A DNA stretch of 64,000 bases, from positions 434,001 to 498,000 of the forward strand of contig PQAM01000008.1 in NCBI GenBank assembly GCA_003104975.1, given 5' to 3'. Below are positions 7,277 to 15,879 of this stretch, in pieces (within the stretch, counting starts at the first letter, position 1; the number at the start of each line of letters is the position of its first letter). The translations under genes were made by a program, and so were the position numbers. Below the pieces are notes generated by a model. It was not told where the DNA came from. It saw only the letters and a list, made by a program, of their open reading frames with translations, and searched no databases. The DNA comes from Candidatus Methylomirabilota bacterium. GTDB lineage: Bacteria; Methylomirabilota; Methylomirabilia; Methylomirabilales; Methylomirabilaceae.

Positions 7277-8227
7277 ATGAGCGCGCCCGACTATCCGGAG
7301 AGCCTCGTGATCGAGCCGACGAATAGCTGCAACCTGCGATGCAGGATGTGCTCCGAATGGGGTGAGGGCGTCACCAGAAAGAGGGAGGTCGGCTTCATCC
7401 CGAGGGATATCTGGATGGGCGCACTGGATGAGATAGGCGCCTGGCCGGTGAGAGCCAATATTCACCTCACAGGCTCGGGGGAGCCGTTACTGCATCCTGA
7501 ATTTCTGGACATCCTGCGCTATGCCAAGGATAAAGGGAACATAGGTGTGGGGTTTCTCTGTAATGCCACGTTGTTCGACGCACGAAAGGCCGAGGCCATT
7601 GTTGCGTTGCAGATCGACACGGTTGGATTCTCGGTCGATGGCGCTCAGAGGGAGGTTTTTGAGCACTACAGAAAGGGCGCAATCCTTTCTGAGGTTGAGC
7701 AGAACATCGAACGATTGCTGTCCCTCAGGAAGGCCGGTACCCCTCGAGTATACCTCAATATGGTTGCCCATCAAGAGGCCGATATTGGTCTCATGGTAGA
7801 GCGCTGGAAGGGCAAGGTCGATACAATACAGGTGTCTCTGAAGCGGCCGGTCGACAGAAGCGTCAATCGGAGGATCGTGCTCAAGAAGCCGTGCCCGTCC
7901 CTTGATCAGACGCTGGTGATGGGCTGGAGTGGGCATGTGGTCCTGTGCTGTTATGCCGGCTCGGCCGACTATGCGAAATATCTTATCGGGAAGTTCCCTG
8001 AAGCCAGCCTGCGGGATATCTGGAACGGTGATCCTATGAACAGGGCGAGGATGCTTCACAGAATGGGCAGGCATGATGAGATCGACCTTTGCAGCAATTG
8101 CGATTCCGACGCGTTTCATGACTGGTTTGAGATGAGCCTGGAGAGGACTCAGATACGGGTGGAGCGTCCGTGTATTCGGAGTGAATGGGGCTACTACCTT
8201 GAAGTCTTCAATGAAGCCGCAAGATGA
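7277..8227 (+). CDS. Radical SAM protein with C-terminal cysteine motif
   Basis: 316 residues starting at ATG one base after the Wzt stop. The cluster motif is C18, C22, C25 (NSCNLRCRMC), with the SAM-binding GSGEP segment near 70. A second cysteine group (VLCCYA near 220 and CSNC near 275) resembles a SPASM-type auxiliary cluster. Proteins of this kind recur in polysaccharide loci, but the substrate is unknown. The Wzt-side and GNAT-side neighbours suggest a sugar or lipid-carrier modification; no reaction is claimed. Confidence 0.8.
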   Translation: MSAPDYPESLVIEPTNSCNLRCRMCSEWGEGVTRKREVGFIPRDIWMGALDEIGAWPVRANIHLTGSGEPLLHPEFLDILRYAKDKGNIGVGFLCNATLFDARKAEAIVALQIDTVGFSVDGAQREVFEHYRKGAILSEVEQNIERLLSLRKAGTPRVYLNMVAHQEADIGLMVERWKGKVDTIQVSLKRPVDRSVNRRIVLKKPCPSLDQTLVMGWSGHVVLCCYAGSADYAKYLIGKFPEASLRDIWNGDPMNRARMLHRMGRHDEIDLCSNCDSDAFHDWFEMSLERTQIRVERPCIRSEWGYYLEVFNEAAR

Positions 8228-9242
8228 GGGTATTTGTCTGAACCCCGCCGGACGGTGGGCTATCCGACCGTATCGGTCAGGGGATGAAGGCCGAATCCTG
8301 AGTCTGTTTCAGGATGTTTTTAGCGTCGATCGCACCCTTGAGCACTGGCGATGGAAATTCCAGGCCAATCCAGCAGGCTCAGATTACATCCGGCTGGCGG
8401 AGGCGCCTTCCGGGGAGTTGGTAGGGCAGTACGCCGCACTGCCCGTTCGAGTGAGCTGGGGAGCGACGACGCAGATCTTTACCCAGATCATCGATGTGAT
8501 GGTGGATCGCCGCTTCAGGCTTGGGCTGAAGCGGCCCGGTCTGTTCGCGGCATTGGCGAATGCCTACATCACCGACTACCTGGTCTCCGGCAAGGTCGCG
8601 GTCGGCTATGGTTTTCCGACGCCGGAGGCCATGCGGGTCGGGGAGCGGGTCGCCGGATACGTCCCGCTCCATCCGGTCGTACGCCTGGTCCTGGAGCTGA
8701 ATGATCACCGGGGTGGGCCGCTGCCCTGGAGGGCCAGTCGCTTCCGCGTCGAGCCGGTCGATCGCTTTGGCGAAGACGTTGACCGGCTCTGGACGCAAGT
8801 CGGGCCAAGCGTGGGTGTCGCGACCGTGCGGGATGCCGGATACCTCAACTGGCGATATGCCGATTGCCCCGACGTTCGGTACATCTTGCTTGCGGCCCGT
8901 CGGCGGTTCGGCGGAAGTCTTGCAGGGATCGCCGTCCTGCGGCTTGGGATCGCGGATCAGTCGATCGCCTTCCTGGTGGATTGGCTCGTCCCGGATGGCG
9001 CATTGCCGGTAGCCCAGGCGCTTCTTGCCTACTGTGAAACAGCGGCGCGCGAGGCCGGGATGACCCAACTGCAGGCATGGTTTCGACCCTCGGGATGGCC
9101 CACCCAACTGCTATTGGAGCGAGGCTATCGATCCGAGCCCACGCTGTATCACCTTGTCGCCCTGACCAAAACGCCCGAGATCTCGCTGGAGCGGGTGAAC
9201 GCGCAATGGTACTACACCATGGGCGATTCGGACATCTATTGA
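8211..9242 (+). CDS. GNAT-fold acyltransferase
   Basis: 343 residues from the ATG at 8211; an in-frame ATG at 8181 is a possible earlier start with a closer GGAG. The N-terminal block IRPYRSGDEGRILSLFQDVF and the strand/loop QIIDVMVDRRFR fit the GNAT acetyltransferase fold. The length, and GYGFPTPEAMRVGERVAGY near 145, resemble two-domain GNATs found in exopolysaccharide and PEP-CTERM-type loci. It overlaps the radical SAM gene by 17 nt. It may N- or O-acylate a sugar; with the PIG-L deacetylase next to it an acyl exchange on an amino sugar is conceivable (inference). Confidence 0.7.
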   Translation: MKPQDEGICLNPAGRWAIRPYRSGDEGRILSLFQDVFSVDRTLEHWRWKFQANPAGSDYIRLAEAPSGELVGQYAALPVRVSWGATTQIFTQIIDVMVDRRFRLGLKRPGLFAALANAYITDYLVSGKVAVGYGFPTPEAMRVGERVAGYVPLHPVVRLVLELNDHRGGPLPWRASRFRVEPVDRFGEDVDRLWTQVGPSVGVATVRDAGYLNWRYADCPDVRYILLAARRRFGGSLAGIAVLRLGIADQSIAFLVDWLVPDGALPVAQALLAYCETAAREAGMTQLQAWFRPSGWPTQLLLERGYRSEPTLYHLVALTKTPEISLERVNAQWYYTMGDSDIY

Positions 9243-9286
9243 TGAATGCGGTACGAAGCGCGGTCATTGTCGACAAAATCCGTCAT

Positions 9287-9376
9287 GTCATTGCGAGGCG
9301 AAGCCGAAGCAATCTCACAATCTTTCAGGACAACGACGGTGAGATTGCCGCGCTCCCGTTGGTCGCTCGCAATGAC
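9287..9376. repeat. Dispersed palindromic repeat, GTCATTGCGA type
   Basis: Opens GTCATTGCGA, closes CGCAATGAC, with the inner arm CGGTGAGATTGCCGCGC shared with 2861-2970 and 51997-52086. Lies between the GNAT and PIG-L genes and is noncoding. Confidence 0.72.
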
Positions 9377-9440
9377 GGGTCGGAGGGAACTCCATCGCTA
9401 TGGGCGCGCCGACAGGCGAAGCACGAACAGCGCGGTCTGC

Positions 9441-9464
9441 GTAGGGGCGCAATTTATTGCGCCC
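9441..9464. repeat. Short palindrome GTAGGGGCGCAAT type
   Basis: GGGCGCAA (9445-9452) and TTGCGCCC (9457-9464) form an 8-bp stem. The same unit closes the 100-bp repeat at 59125-59224, so the two belong to one family. Confidence 0.65.
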
Positions 9465-9497
9465 GCATCGAGCTGAGACGTTAATGACCGTGATGTG

Positions 9498-10163
9498 ATG
9501 CCGCCTGAGCCCCCGAAGGTCTTGACAGCCCCGCCGCATGGACGTGTGTTGGTCGTGGTCCCGCACGCTGACGATGAGAGTCTGGGATGCGGTGGGACCA
9601 TCGCACTACACCGCCGCCAGGGCGATCGCGTGAAGGTGGTCGTCGTGACGGACGGGGCGGCAGGCGATGCGCTGGGCTACTACGCCGGGCAGGATTACGT
9701 GGCGCTGCGGCGAACAGAAGCCCGACGGGCCGCGGCGATCTTGGGGGTGGAGGAACTGGTCTTTTGGGACTATCCGGACGGTCGGCTCGCAGAGGCCGAC
9801 GACCTGTCGGAACGGCTGAGGATACTGTTCGATACCGATCGACCCGACATCGTCTATCGGCCGTCGGCGAGGGAGATCCACCCGGACCACTGGGCGCTTG
9901 GGGTAGGCGTTGAAGCAGCGCTTCGTCAGCACGCGGCCCCCGTACAGGACTACTGCTATGAGATCTGGGCGACGGTTACACCAACCCACGTGATCGACAT
10001 CACCCCTGTCTGGGAGGTGAAGCGCAAGGCCGTAGAACAGTATGAAAGTCAGCTCCGGTACAACGATTATCTTCACATGGTGGCCGGTCTGAACGCCTAC
10101 CGGACCATCCATCTGACGTCGGCTCGGTACGTCGAGGCGTATCAGGAGGTGAGACGGGGGTGA
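9498..10163 (+). CDS. PIG-L family zinc deacetylase
   Basis: 221 residues. The metal-binding motif PHADDE (usually PHPDDE) lies in VVVPHADDESLGCGG near residue 22, and the second metal ligand group in REIHPDH near 131. The family removes N-acetyl groups from GlcNAc-containing glycolipids or similar compounds. No clear ribosome site precedes the ATG; a GTG directly before it is equally possible. The end overlaps the next glycosyltransferase by 4 nt. Likely tailors an amino sugar of the exported glycan. Confidence 0.88.
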   Translation: MPPEPPKVLTAPPHGRVLVVVPHADDESLGCGGTIALHRRQGDRVKVVVVTDGAAGDALGYYAGQDYVALRRTEARRAAAILGVEELVFWDYPDGRLAEADDLSERLRILFDTDRPDIVYRPSAREIHPDHWALGVGVEAALRQHAAPVQDYCYEIWATVTPTHVIDITPVWEVKRKAVEQYESQLRYNDYLHMVAGLNAYRTIHLTSARYVEAYQEVRRG

Positions 10164-11809
10164 GGATCCTGCAGATCGCCCATCGCGCCCTCCCGCACGA
10201 GGTCGGTGGAACGGAGGCCTATATGGCGGCGGTGGGCAAGGCCCTTACGGCCAGAGGCCACGAGTGCCTGGTGCTGGCCGGGACAGACGAGGGAGCTCCA
10301 GAGCCCCGGTTGTTGACAAACCGCTGTGATGGGGTGTGGCTGAGCCGGTACGCCGGCGATCTTTCTGGCTGGCACCGTGGGCACTGGACGCGATCCTTCG
10401 ACCCCGGGGCGGCTCGACTGTTTCGTGAGTTCCTGGCATTCGCGCGTCCCGATCTCGTGCACCTTCACCACTGGATGCGCCTCACGGACAATCTTGTGGC
10501 GGTCTGCGCCGGGGAGGGGATCCCGGTTGTGGTATCGATCCATGACCTCTGGATCTCCTGTCCCAGAGGGATGCGGTTCACACGGGACGGTGCTTTCTGC
10601 ACCGAACCTTCGTCACCAGCCGCCTGTCTCAACTGTGTGGAGCGGACGCCTTGGCAGGACGATGCGGAGATCGCGAGCGCGATCGACATCCGCGTACGGA
10701 CGCTGGCCAGGGAGCTCGAACTGGCCGCCTGCCTCGTGGTGCCGTCGGAAGCCCAGAAGCAACTCCTCTGCCGGACGATGGGGGCGGTCTTCGATCGTGC
10801 GCGGGTGTTGCCGCATGGCAGCCTTGTCGAGTGGCCTTCCCCAACCCGTGATCCGACAGCCGGATTCCCGAACCGACCCCTTCAGATCGGGTATTGGGGG
10901 AACCTCTGGCCTCTCAAGGGGGTCCATCTCCTCCTCGAGGCCGCACGCCGGTTGGCCGAACCGGACCGGGTAGCGATCCACCTGTATGGCGGCGACGCGC
11001 CTCCATGGTATCTGGAGGAGCTTCAGGCGGCGGCGACCGGGTTGCAGGTGCGGTTCTATGGGCGTTATGTCCCGTCCGATCTGGCCGGACTCGATCTGGA
11101 CCTCGCCGTCTTTCCATCTCTTGCCCATGAGTCGTTCGGTCTCGTATTGGATGAGGCGTTCCGCGCAGGCCTGCCGGTGATCGTGTCGGATCGAGGGGCA
11201 CTTGCTGAGCGAGCAGGGTCTGCGGGATTGATCTTTTCTGCCGGCGACACCGCCGGGTTGGCGGCGCGCATTCAGGAGATTCTTGACCGGCCGGAGCTGC
11301 TGGGGGTGATGAGGTCGGCCATTCCTGTATCCCCAAGCCCGGCGATGGAGGTGCACGTGGAGGCGCTGGAGCGATTGTATCAGGAGGCCACAATGGTATC
11401 CCGAACACCGGGGTCGGCAGAGACCCACGCGGCGGTGGATGACAAGCGACTGGAACAGGCTCTACGGGGTCTCGCTGTCCGTGACGCCGAGTTGGATCGG
11501 CTGCAGGAGCGGGTATCCGGGGCCGAGACCGAGGCCGCCCGGCTCCGCGAGATGCTCACACGGGCCGAGACTGAAACGACTGAACTCCGCGAGCAGACCG
11601 CCCGGCTCCGCGAGCTGCTGACTCAGGCCGAGACTGAAACCGTCCGGCTCCGCAAGCTGCTGACTCAGGCCGAGACCGAGGCCGCCAGGATCCGACAGGA
11701 ATGGGCCACCGTCCAGCAGACGCGTACGTACAGAGTGGTGGCAGGCTTGCGGCTTCTGCTGGGTGTCTTCCGTCCGGTGAAGCAGCCGGATCGCGGGGAC
11801 GGTGGATGA
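10160..11809 (+). CDS. GT4-family glycosyltransferase with coiled-coil tail
   Basis: 549 residues from GTG. Residues 1-400 are a GT-B enzyme: IAHRALPHEVGGTEAYMAAV is the N-terminal acceptor loop, and HESFGLVLDEAFRAGLPVIVSD near 325 is the EX7E nucleotide-sugar site. Residues about 440-515 are a coiled coil built of 14-residue units such as QAETETVRLRKLLT. It ends in RTYRVVAGLRLLLG, a tail also seen in coiled-coil glycosyltransferases elsewhere. Donor and linkage cannot be told. The coil may bind partner transferases or set a distance from the membrane. Confidence 0.87.
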   Translation: MRILQIAHRALPHEVGGTEAYMAAVGKALTARGHECLVLAGTDEGAPEPRLLTNRCDGVWLSRYAGDLSGWHRGHWTRSFDPGAARLFREFLAFARPDLVHLHHWMRLTDNLVAVCAGEGIPVVVSIHDLWISCPRGMRFTRDGAFCTEPSSPAACLNCVERTPWQDDAEIASAIDIRVRTLARELELAACLVVPSEAQKQLLCRTMGAVFDRARVLPHGSLVEWPSPTRDPTAGFPNRPLQIGYWGNLWPLKGVHLLLEAARRLAEPDRVAIHLYGGDAPPWYLEELQAAATGLQVRFYGRYVPSDLAGLDLDLAVFPSLAHESFGLVLDEAFRAGLPVIVSDRGALAERAGSAGLIFSAGDTAGLAARIQEILDRPELLGVMRSAIPVSPSPAMEVHVEALERLYQEATMVSRTPGSAETHAAVDDKRLEQALRGLAVRDAELDRLQERVSGAETEAARLREMLTRAETETTELREQTARLRELLTQAETETVRLRKLLTQAETEAARIRQEWATVQQTRTYRVVAGLRLLLGVFRPVKQPDRGDGG

Positions 11810-11812
11810 CCT

Positions 11813-13192
11813 ATGAGGATTGCCCAGGTCATCCATGCCTTCCCACCGGACAATATCGGCGGGTCGGAACTCTACCTCTTCAACCTGTGCCGTGAGCTCA
11901 TCACACGTCATGAGGTCCACGTCTTTTATCGGATCGCGCGCCCTGACCTGCCCGAGTATCTGGTCGTCCGCGATAGCTATGAAGGGCTCCCGGTTTCCAA
12001 GCTGAATCGGACGTTCAGAGAGGTCCGATCGTTCGAACAGACCTATCGCGACGGCATGATCGACTGCGAGTTCGGGAGGTTCTTGGACGAGATCCGACCG
12101 GACATCGTCCATGTCCACCACCTGACGTGTCTGTCCACGACCATGCTGATGGAGGCGAAAAGGCGGGATATCCCCGTCCTGTATACCCACCATGACTTCT
12201 GGTGGATGTGTCATCTGGGGCAGCTCCTGAGGCCTGGATCGGAGCGGTGCGAGGGCCCATCTCGCGATGGCTGCCTGACGTGCCTGTTGCCGCAACTCCT
12301 GCCGTACTCTGCGACGTATGGAGCGATGGCGCGGGGCTACCACGCCGCCGGTCCCCTCCTGCAACGTGTGCTGTCGCCCATCAAAGGGCTGGCGAAGCAG
12401 GCGTTTCGGCGGCTATCGAGCAACGACGGTTCGGATGGAGATGCGTTCTCGGTCGAGGTTGAGAAGCGACTCCACCATTTCCGCGAGATGCTCGGGCTCG
12501 TGGACCTCTTCATCTCCCCATCCGAATGGTTGCGGGATCGATTCGTTCAATGGGGTATACCGCCCACACGGCTCATCCGGCTTCGCAACGGCTATCCGAT
12601 CGAGCGGTTTGCCGACTATCGACGGACCCCATCGTCCGGGCTCAGATTCGGCTATATAGGGAATCTGCTCCTGTCCAAAGGGGTGCATGTGCTCGTGGAG
12701 GCCTTTAACGGCGTCGAGGCTAATGATGTGGAACTGAAGATCTACGGAGATTTCGTTCCCTACCACTTCTTCCCTTCGTATGACGAGCACGTGAAAGGCC
12801 TCATCACAAATTCCAGAATCCGCCTGATGGGCGGATACCGCCATCAGGAGATCGCAAGGATTCTGGAGGGGATCGATGTCCTGGTGGTTCCGTCGATCTG
12901 GTGTGAAAATTCACCCCTGACCATCCAGGAGGCCTTTCTGGCCGGGATTCCGGTTGTGACCTCGGACATCGGCGGGATGGCTGAACTGGTCCAGGATGGG
13001 GTCAACGGGCTCCTGTTCAAGGTGGGTGATCCCCAGGACCTGCAGCGGGTTCTCAGACGTCTGATCGCGCATCGCGGACTTGTCGAGCACCTGCGCGAGG
13101 GGATCCCTGTTGTTACGCCGATGGGCCGGCACGCAGCCGAGCTTGAAGCGTTGTATGAGTCGGTTCGGTGTGCGAAGGCGCCGCGCCGTTGA
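11813..13192 (+). CDS. GT4-family glycosyltransferase
   Basis: 459 residues, ATG three bases after the previous stop. The N-terminal motif IHAFPPDNIGGSELYLFNL and C-terminal ENSPLTIQEAFLAGIPVVTSDIGG (EX7E) define a GT-B retaining enzyme. The inner IGNLLLSKGVHVLVEAF is the usual donor-side strand. A Cys pair (CLTC near 160) lies in an insertion also present in the next gene, so the two enzymes are close relatives. Cytosolic face of the inner membrane; sugar unknown. Confidence 0.88.
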   Translation: MRIAQVIHAFPPDNIGGSELYLFNLCRELITRHEVHVFYRIARPDLPEYLVVRDSYEGLPVSKLNRTFREVRSFEQTYRDGMIDCEFGRFLDEIRPDIVHVHHLTCLSTTMLMEAKRRDIPVLYTHHDFWWMCHLGQLLRPGSERCEGPSRDGCLTCLLPQLLPYSATYGAMARGYHAAGPLLQRVLSPIKGLAKQAFRRLSSNDGSDGDAFSVEVEKRLHHFREMLGLVDLFISPSEWLRDRFVQWGIPPTRLIRLRNGYPIERFADYRRTPSSGLRFGYIGNLLLSKGVHVLVEAFNGVEANDVELKIYGDFVPYHFFPSYDEHVKGLITNSRIRLMGGYRHQEIARILEGIDVLVVPSIWCENSPLTIQEAFLAGIPVVTSDIGGMAELVQDGVNGLLFKVGDPQDLQRVLRRLIAHRGLVEHLREGIPVVTPMGRHAAELEALYESVRCAKAPRR

Positions 13193-13199
13193 GGCATCG

Positions 13200-14537
13200 A
13201 TGAGGGTCTTGTTGGTGGTACATCAGTTCCTGCCGCGACATGTGGCCGGCACTGAGATCTATACCTTCAGCCTGGCGAAGGGCCTGCGGGATCGAGGCCA
13301 TGAGGTCCGGATCTACACCAGGGAGGAGGGATCAGCCGGCGCGTCCTCCACGGAGCGAGACGACCAGTATGAGGGTTTCCCCGTTCGGCGGTTCCTGATC
13401 GATCAGGACCGACGGCGGGGATATGGGATCGTCCGGGCCTTTCGCCGCAGCTTGAGCGACCCTGCGGTCGACAGGGCATTCGATCGGTTGTTGCGTGAAT
13501 GGCGGCCCGACATCGTGCATTTCCAACATACCGTCAGGCTCTCGACTACCATGGTGGGTGTCGCAAAGCGCCGCCGCCTGCCGGTTGTCTTCACCCTCCA
13601 TGATTACTGGTATCTATGCCACCGGACCCAGTTGCTCACGTCGGCCCTTGGGATCTGCGAGGGGCCGGGGTCGGGGGCCAAGTGCGCCTCATGTATCCAG
13701 CACCCGCTGGTCATGAACACCCGCGCCGAGATGGGCCTGCGATGGATCGGGCGGCTGGCCGGGATTTACCGAACCCACTATATGCGCCGGTGGTTGTTGC
13801 AGGCAGATCTGGTGATCGCCCCGTCGGAGTTCCTTCGCGGACGGTTCATTGCCCATGGCGTGCCTCCCGAGAAGATTATCCGGCTGCCGCACGGCATTGC
13901 GCTCGAATTGTTCAAGGGCTTTCAGAAACGGCCGGCTGACCGATTACGGATCGGGTTCATCGGGAGCATCGTGGTTCACAAAGGGGTGCACCTGCTTATT
14001 GAGGCCTTCGGCCGGCTGGGGAGTGATAAGGCCGAACTGCTGATCTACGGAGAGTCGACCGCAACCCCCGAGTACGCTCAACAGTTGCAGCAGAAGGCGG
14101 CCGGGCAGCCGGTAAGATTCATGGGCGGATTCCGCAACGATGAGATCGCCGGGATCTTGAGCGGCCTCGATCTGCTCGTCGTCCCATCGATCTGGCCGGA
14201 GAATGCGCCGTTGACGATCCATGAGGCGTTGGCGGTGCGGGTACCCGTCATTGCGGCGAGGGTGGGCGGGATCCCGGCGTTGGTGCGCGACGGCGAGAAT
14301 GGTCTGCTGTTCGAGGTCGGATCGGTGGACTCCCTGGCGATCGCCCTGGGTCGGATTGCAGTCGAACCGCACCTGATCGACGTATTGCGAGGGAACGCCG
14401 ATGAGGTCGAGGTCAAATCAATTCGAGCGCATGCGATTGAGATAGAACAGCTTTATCTGTCGCTCGTTCGGCGCAGCGTCGGGTCTCCCCCGGACCGTCA
14501 ACGGGACGCGACAAGCGGGCATTCCCTTTCGCGTTGA
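13200..14537 (+). CDS. GT4-family glycosyltransferase, paralogue of its upstream neighbour
   Basis: 445 residues from the ATG at 13200, chosen because the conserved MRVLLVVHQFLPRHVAGTEI begins there; the open frame extends upstream without likeness. ENAPLTIHEALAVRVPVIAARVGG is the EX7E site. The layout matches the gene at 11813, including a CASC motif in the same insertion and SSIVVHKG-like donor strands, so they probably arose by duplication. They may add the same or successive sugars. Confidence 0.88.
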   Translation: MRVLLVVHQFLPRHVAGTEIYTFSLAKGLRDRGHEVRIYTREEGSAGASSTERDDQYEGFPVRRFLIDQDRRRGYGIVRAFRRSLSDPAVDRAFDRLLREWRPDIVHFQHTVRLSTTMVGVAKRRRLPVVFTLHDYWYLCHRTQLLTSALGICEGPGSGAKCASCIQHPLVMNTRAEMGLRWIGRLAGIYRTHYMRRWLLQADLVIAPSEFLRGRFIAHGVPPEKIIRLPHGIALELFKGFQKRPADRLRIGFIGSIVVHKGVHLLIEAFGRLGSDKAELLIYGESTATPEYAQQLQQKAAGQPVRFMGGFRNDEIAGILSGLDLLVVPSIWPENAPLTIHEALAVRVPVIAARVGGIPALVRDGENGLLFEVGSVDSLAIALGRIAVEPHLIDVLRGNADEVEVKSIRAHAIEIEQLYLSLVRRSVGSPPDRQRDATSGHSLSR

Positions 14538-14954
14538 TGGAATGAGGTGCTGAACCCAACCATGCATGAGATGCGACAGCTTCGGAAATCACACAGGCTC
14601 GATTGCAACGGTCTGCGCGGTGAGTCGTAAAAAAGAACGTACGCCGATATCTCCAGGTCCGGTGATGAAACTATTGAAGCGCGCACAAGAAGTCTGTCCT
14701 GAGGATGCCCACCGTGTCCTTCTACAACTCAAGGATGAACGGACACGTGAATCGTCCGTGTTTCATTGCTTGTGCGGGGACCAATAGCATGTGAACTTAT
14801 TGATATCGTCATTAAGTAACGCTAGAATACGATTCGATTGGAGGTCGAACACGACGGATTCTCTTGAAAAGGCGCCTTGTTTTTGAAGGTGCGAAGAACG
14901 GTGAGATTGCTTCGGCTTCGCCTCGCAATGACCCCCACGGGGGACTTCTAACCA
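14538..14954. other. Intergenic region with promoter and half repeat
   Basis: No convincing gene. TTGATA (14800-14805), 17 bases, TAGAAT (14823-14828) makes a plausible promoter, and a half copy of the GTCATTGCGA repeat lies at 14898-14932. A small open frame near 14566-14787 has no start signal and no recognisable likeness. Confidence 0.45.
14800..14828 (+). promoter_or_regulatory. Putative promoter for the second block of glycosyltransferases
   Basis: TTGATA, a 17-base spacer and TAGAAT, placed after the longest gap so far in the polysaccharide locus. It would start a transcript covering 14955 onward. Confidence 0.5.
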
Positions 14955-15878
14955 ATGGTGAGGAGGTTCTCGAACCAACGGCATCAGCGGCCGGATGAGA
15001 CCGTGGATATCTCCATCGTTATTCGAAGCAGGAATGAGGCTCGGTTCCTCGGCGAGGTGTTGGAGCAGCTTTTTGCCCAGGAGTACGATGGGTTCTTCGA
15101 GGTGATCGTCCTGGACTCGGGCTCCCGAGACGGCACTCTCGAAATCGCGCGCAGGTTTCCCGTCGCGGTGTATTCTATGAGTCCCGACGAGTTCAGCTTT
15201 GGGCGCGCCTTGAATCGCGGAGCGCAGATTGCCAAAGGGGAGTATATCGTGTATCTCTCAGCCCATTGCACGCCGACGGACCGGCTGTGGCTCACACGTC
15301 TGGTTGAGCCGCTGACAGGCGATAACGGTGTGGTCGCGACCTTCGGGAGACAAGAGCCACGACAGGGGCTGAATCCCTTTGAGGAGATGGAGTTGAACCG
15401 GATATTTCCCTCTGATCATGCAGACGGTCCATCGGTCATCTTCTCCGCGGCCAACTGCGCGATCAGTCGAGAGGTCGTGGTGCGCTTCCCCTTCGACGAG
15501 TCGGCCCCGGGTGCCGAGGACTATATCTGGCGACGGCTGCTGCCGGAATCCCACCATGTTCTCTATGTCCCAGAAGCCTCAGTGTATCACAGCCATCCCC
15601 TGTCGCTTCGGTACTGGGCGAGCCGATTTCGTCTTAACGGCGAGTTGATTCCCTACCTGTCCCGAGCCTACGGGATGGAATATTACGGTCCTCCATCTCA
15701 TGCGCCGCTCTCATACTTTCTCAGGTGGTCATGGCATGTGGTCCGAGAGGAGTACAGGTATTGTCGAGACAATCGGTATCTGCTTCATCTGGCGTATATC
15801 CCCTTTCATGAAGGGTTGCGCATTCTCTCCTTCTGGAGAGGGTTGAGAAAAGGCGGGGCGGAACACTTCCGCCCGTGA
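14955..15878 (+). CDS. GT2-family glycosyltransferase (rhamnosyltransferase-like)
   Basis: 307 residues. GT-A fold: VDISIVIRSRNEARFL (about 16-31), the donor-site aspartate in VIVLDSGSRDGTLEIA near 52 and the catalytic region GAEDYIWRRLL near 195. The C-terminal WSWHVVREEYRYC helical part would touch the membrane. The pattern is closest to rhamnosyl- or galactosyltransferases of O-antigen loci, and rfbD lies in the same locus; the donor is still a guess. Confidence 0.85.
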   Translation: MVRRFSNQRHQRPDETVDISIVIRSRNEARFLGEVLEQLFAQEYDGFFEVIVLDSGSRDGTLEIARRFPVAVYSMSPDEFSFGRALNRGAQIAKGEYIVYLSAHCTPTDRLWLTRLVEPLTGDNGVVATFGRQEPRQGLNPFEEMELNRIFPSDHADGPSVIFSAANCAISREVVVRFPFDESAPGAEDYIWRRLLPESHHVLYVPEASVYHSHPLSLRYWASRFRLNGELIPYLSRAYGMEYYGPPSHAPLSYFLRWSWHVVREEYRYCRDNRYLLHLAYIPFHEGLRILSFWRGLRKGGAEHFRP

Positions 15879-15879
15879 C

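Noticed and set aside
7487-8119. Minus-strand frame of 210 codons
   Set aside because: Fully inside the radical SAM gene, whose cysteine motifs and start signal fix the coding strand.
14566-14787. Small plus-strand frame of 73 codons
   Set aside because: No ribosome site, no family likeness, composition not coding-like.
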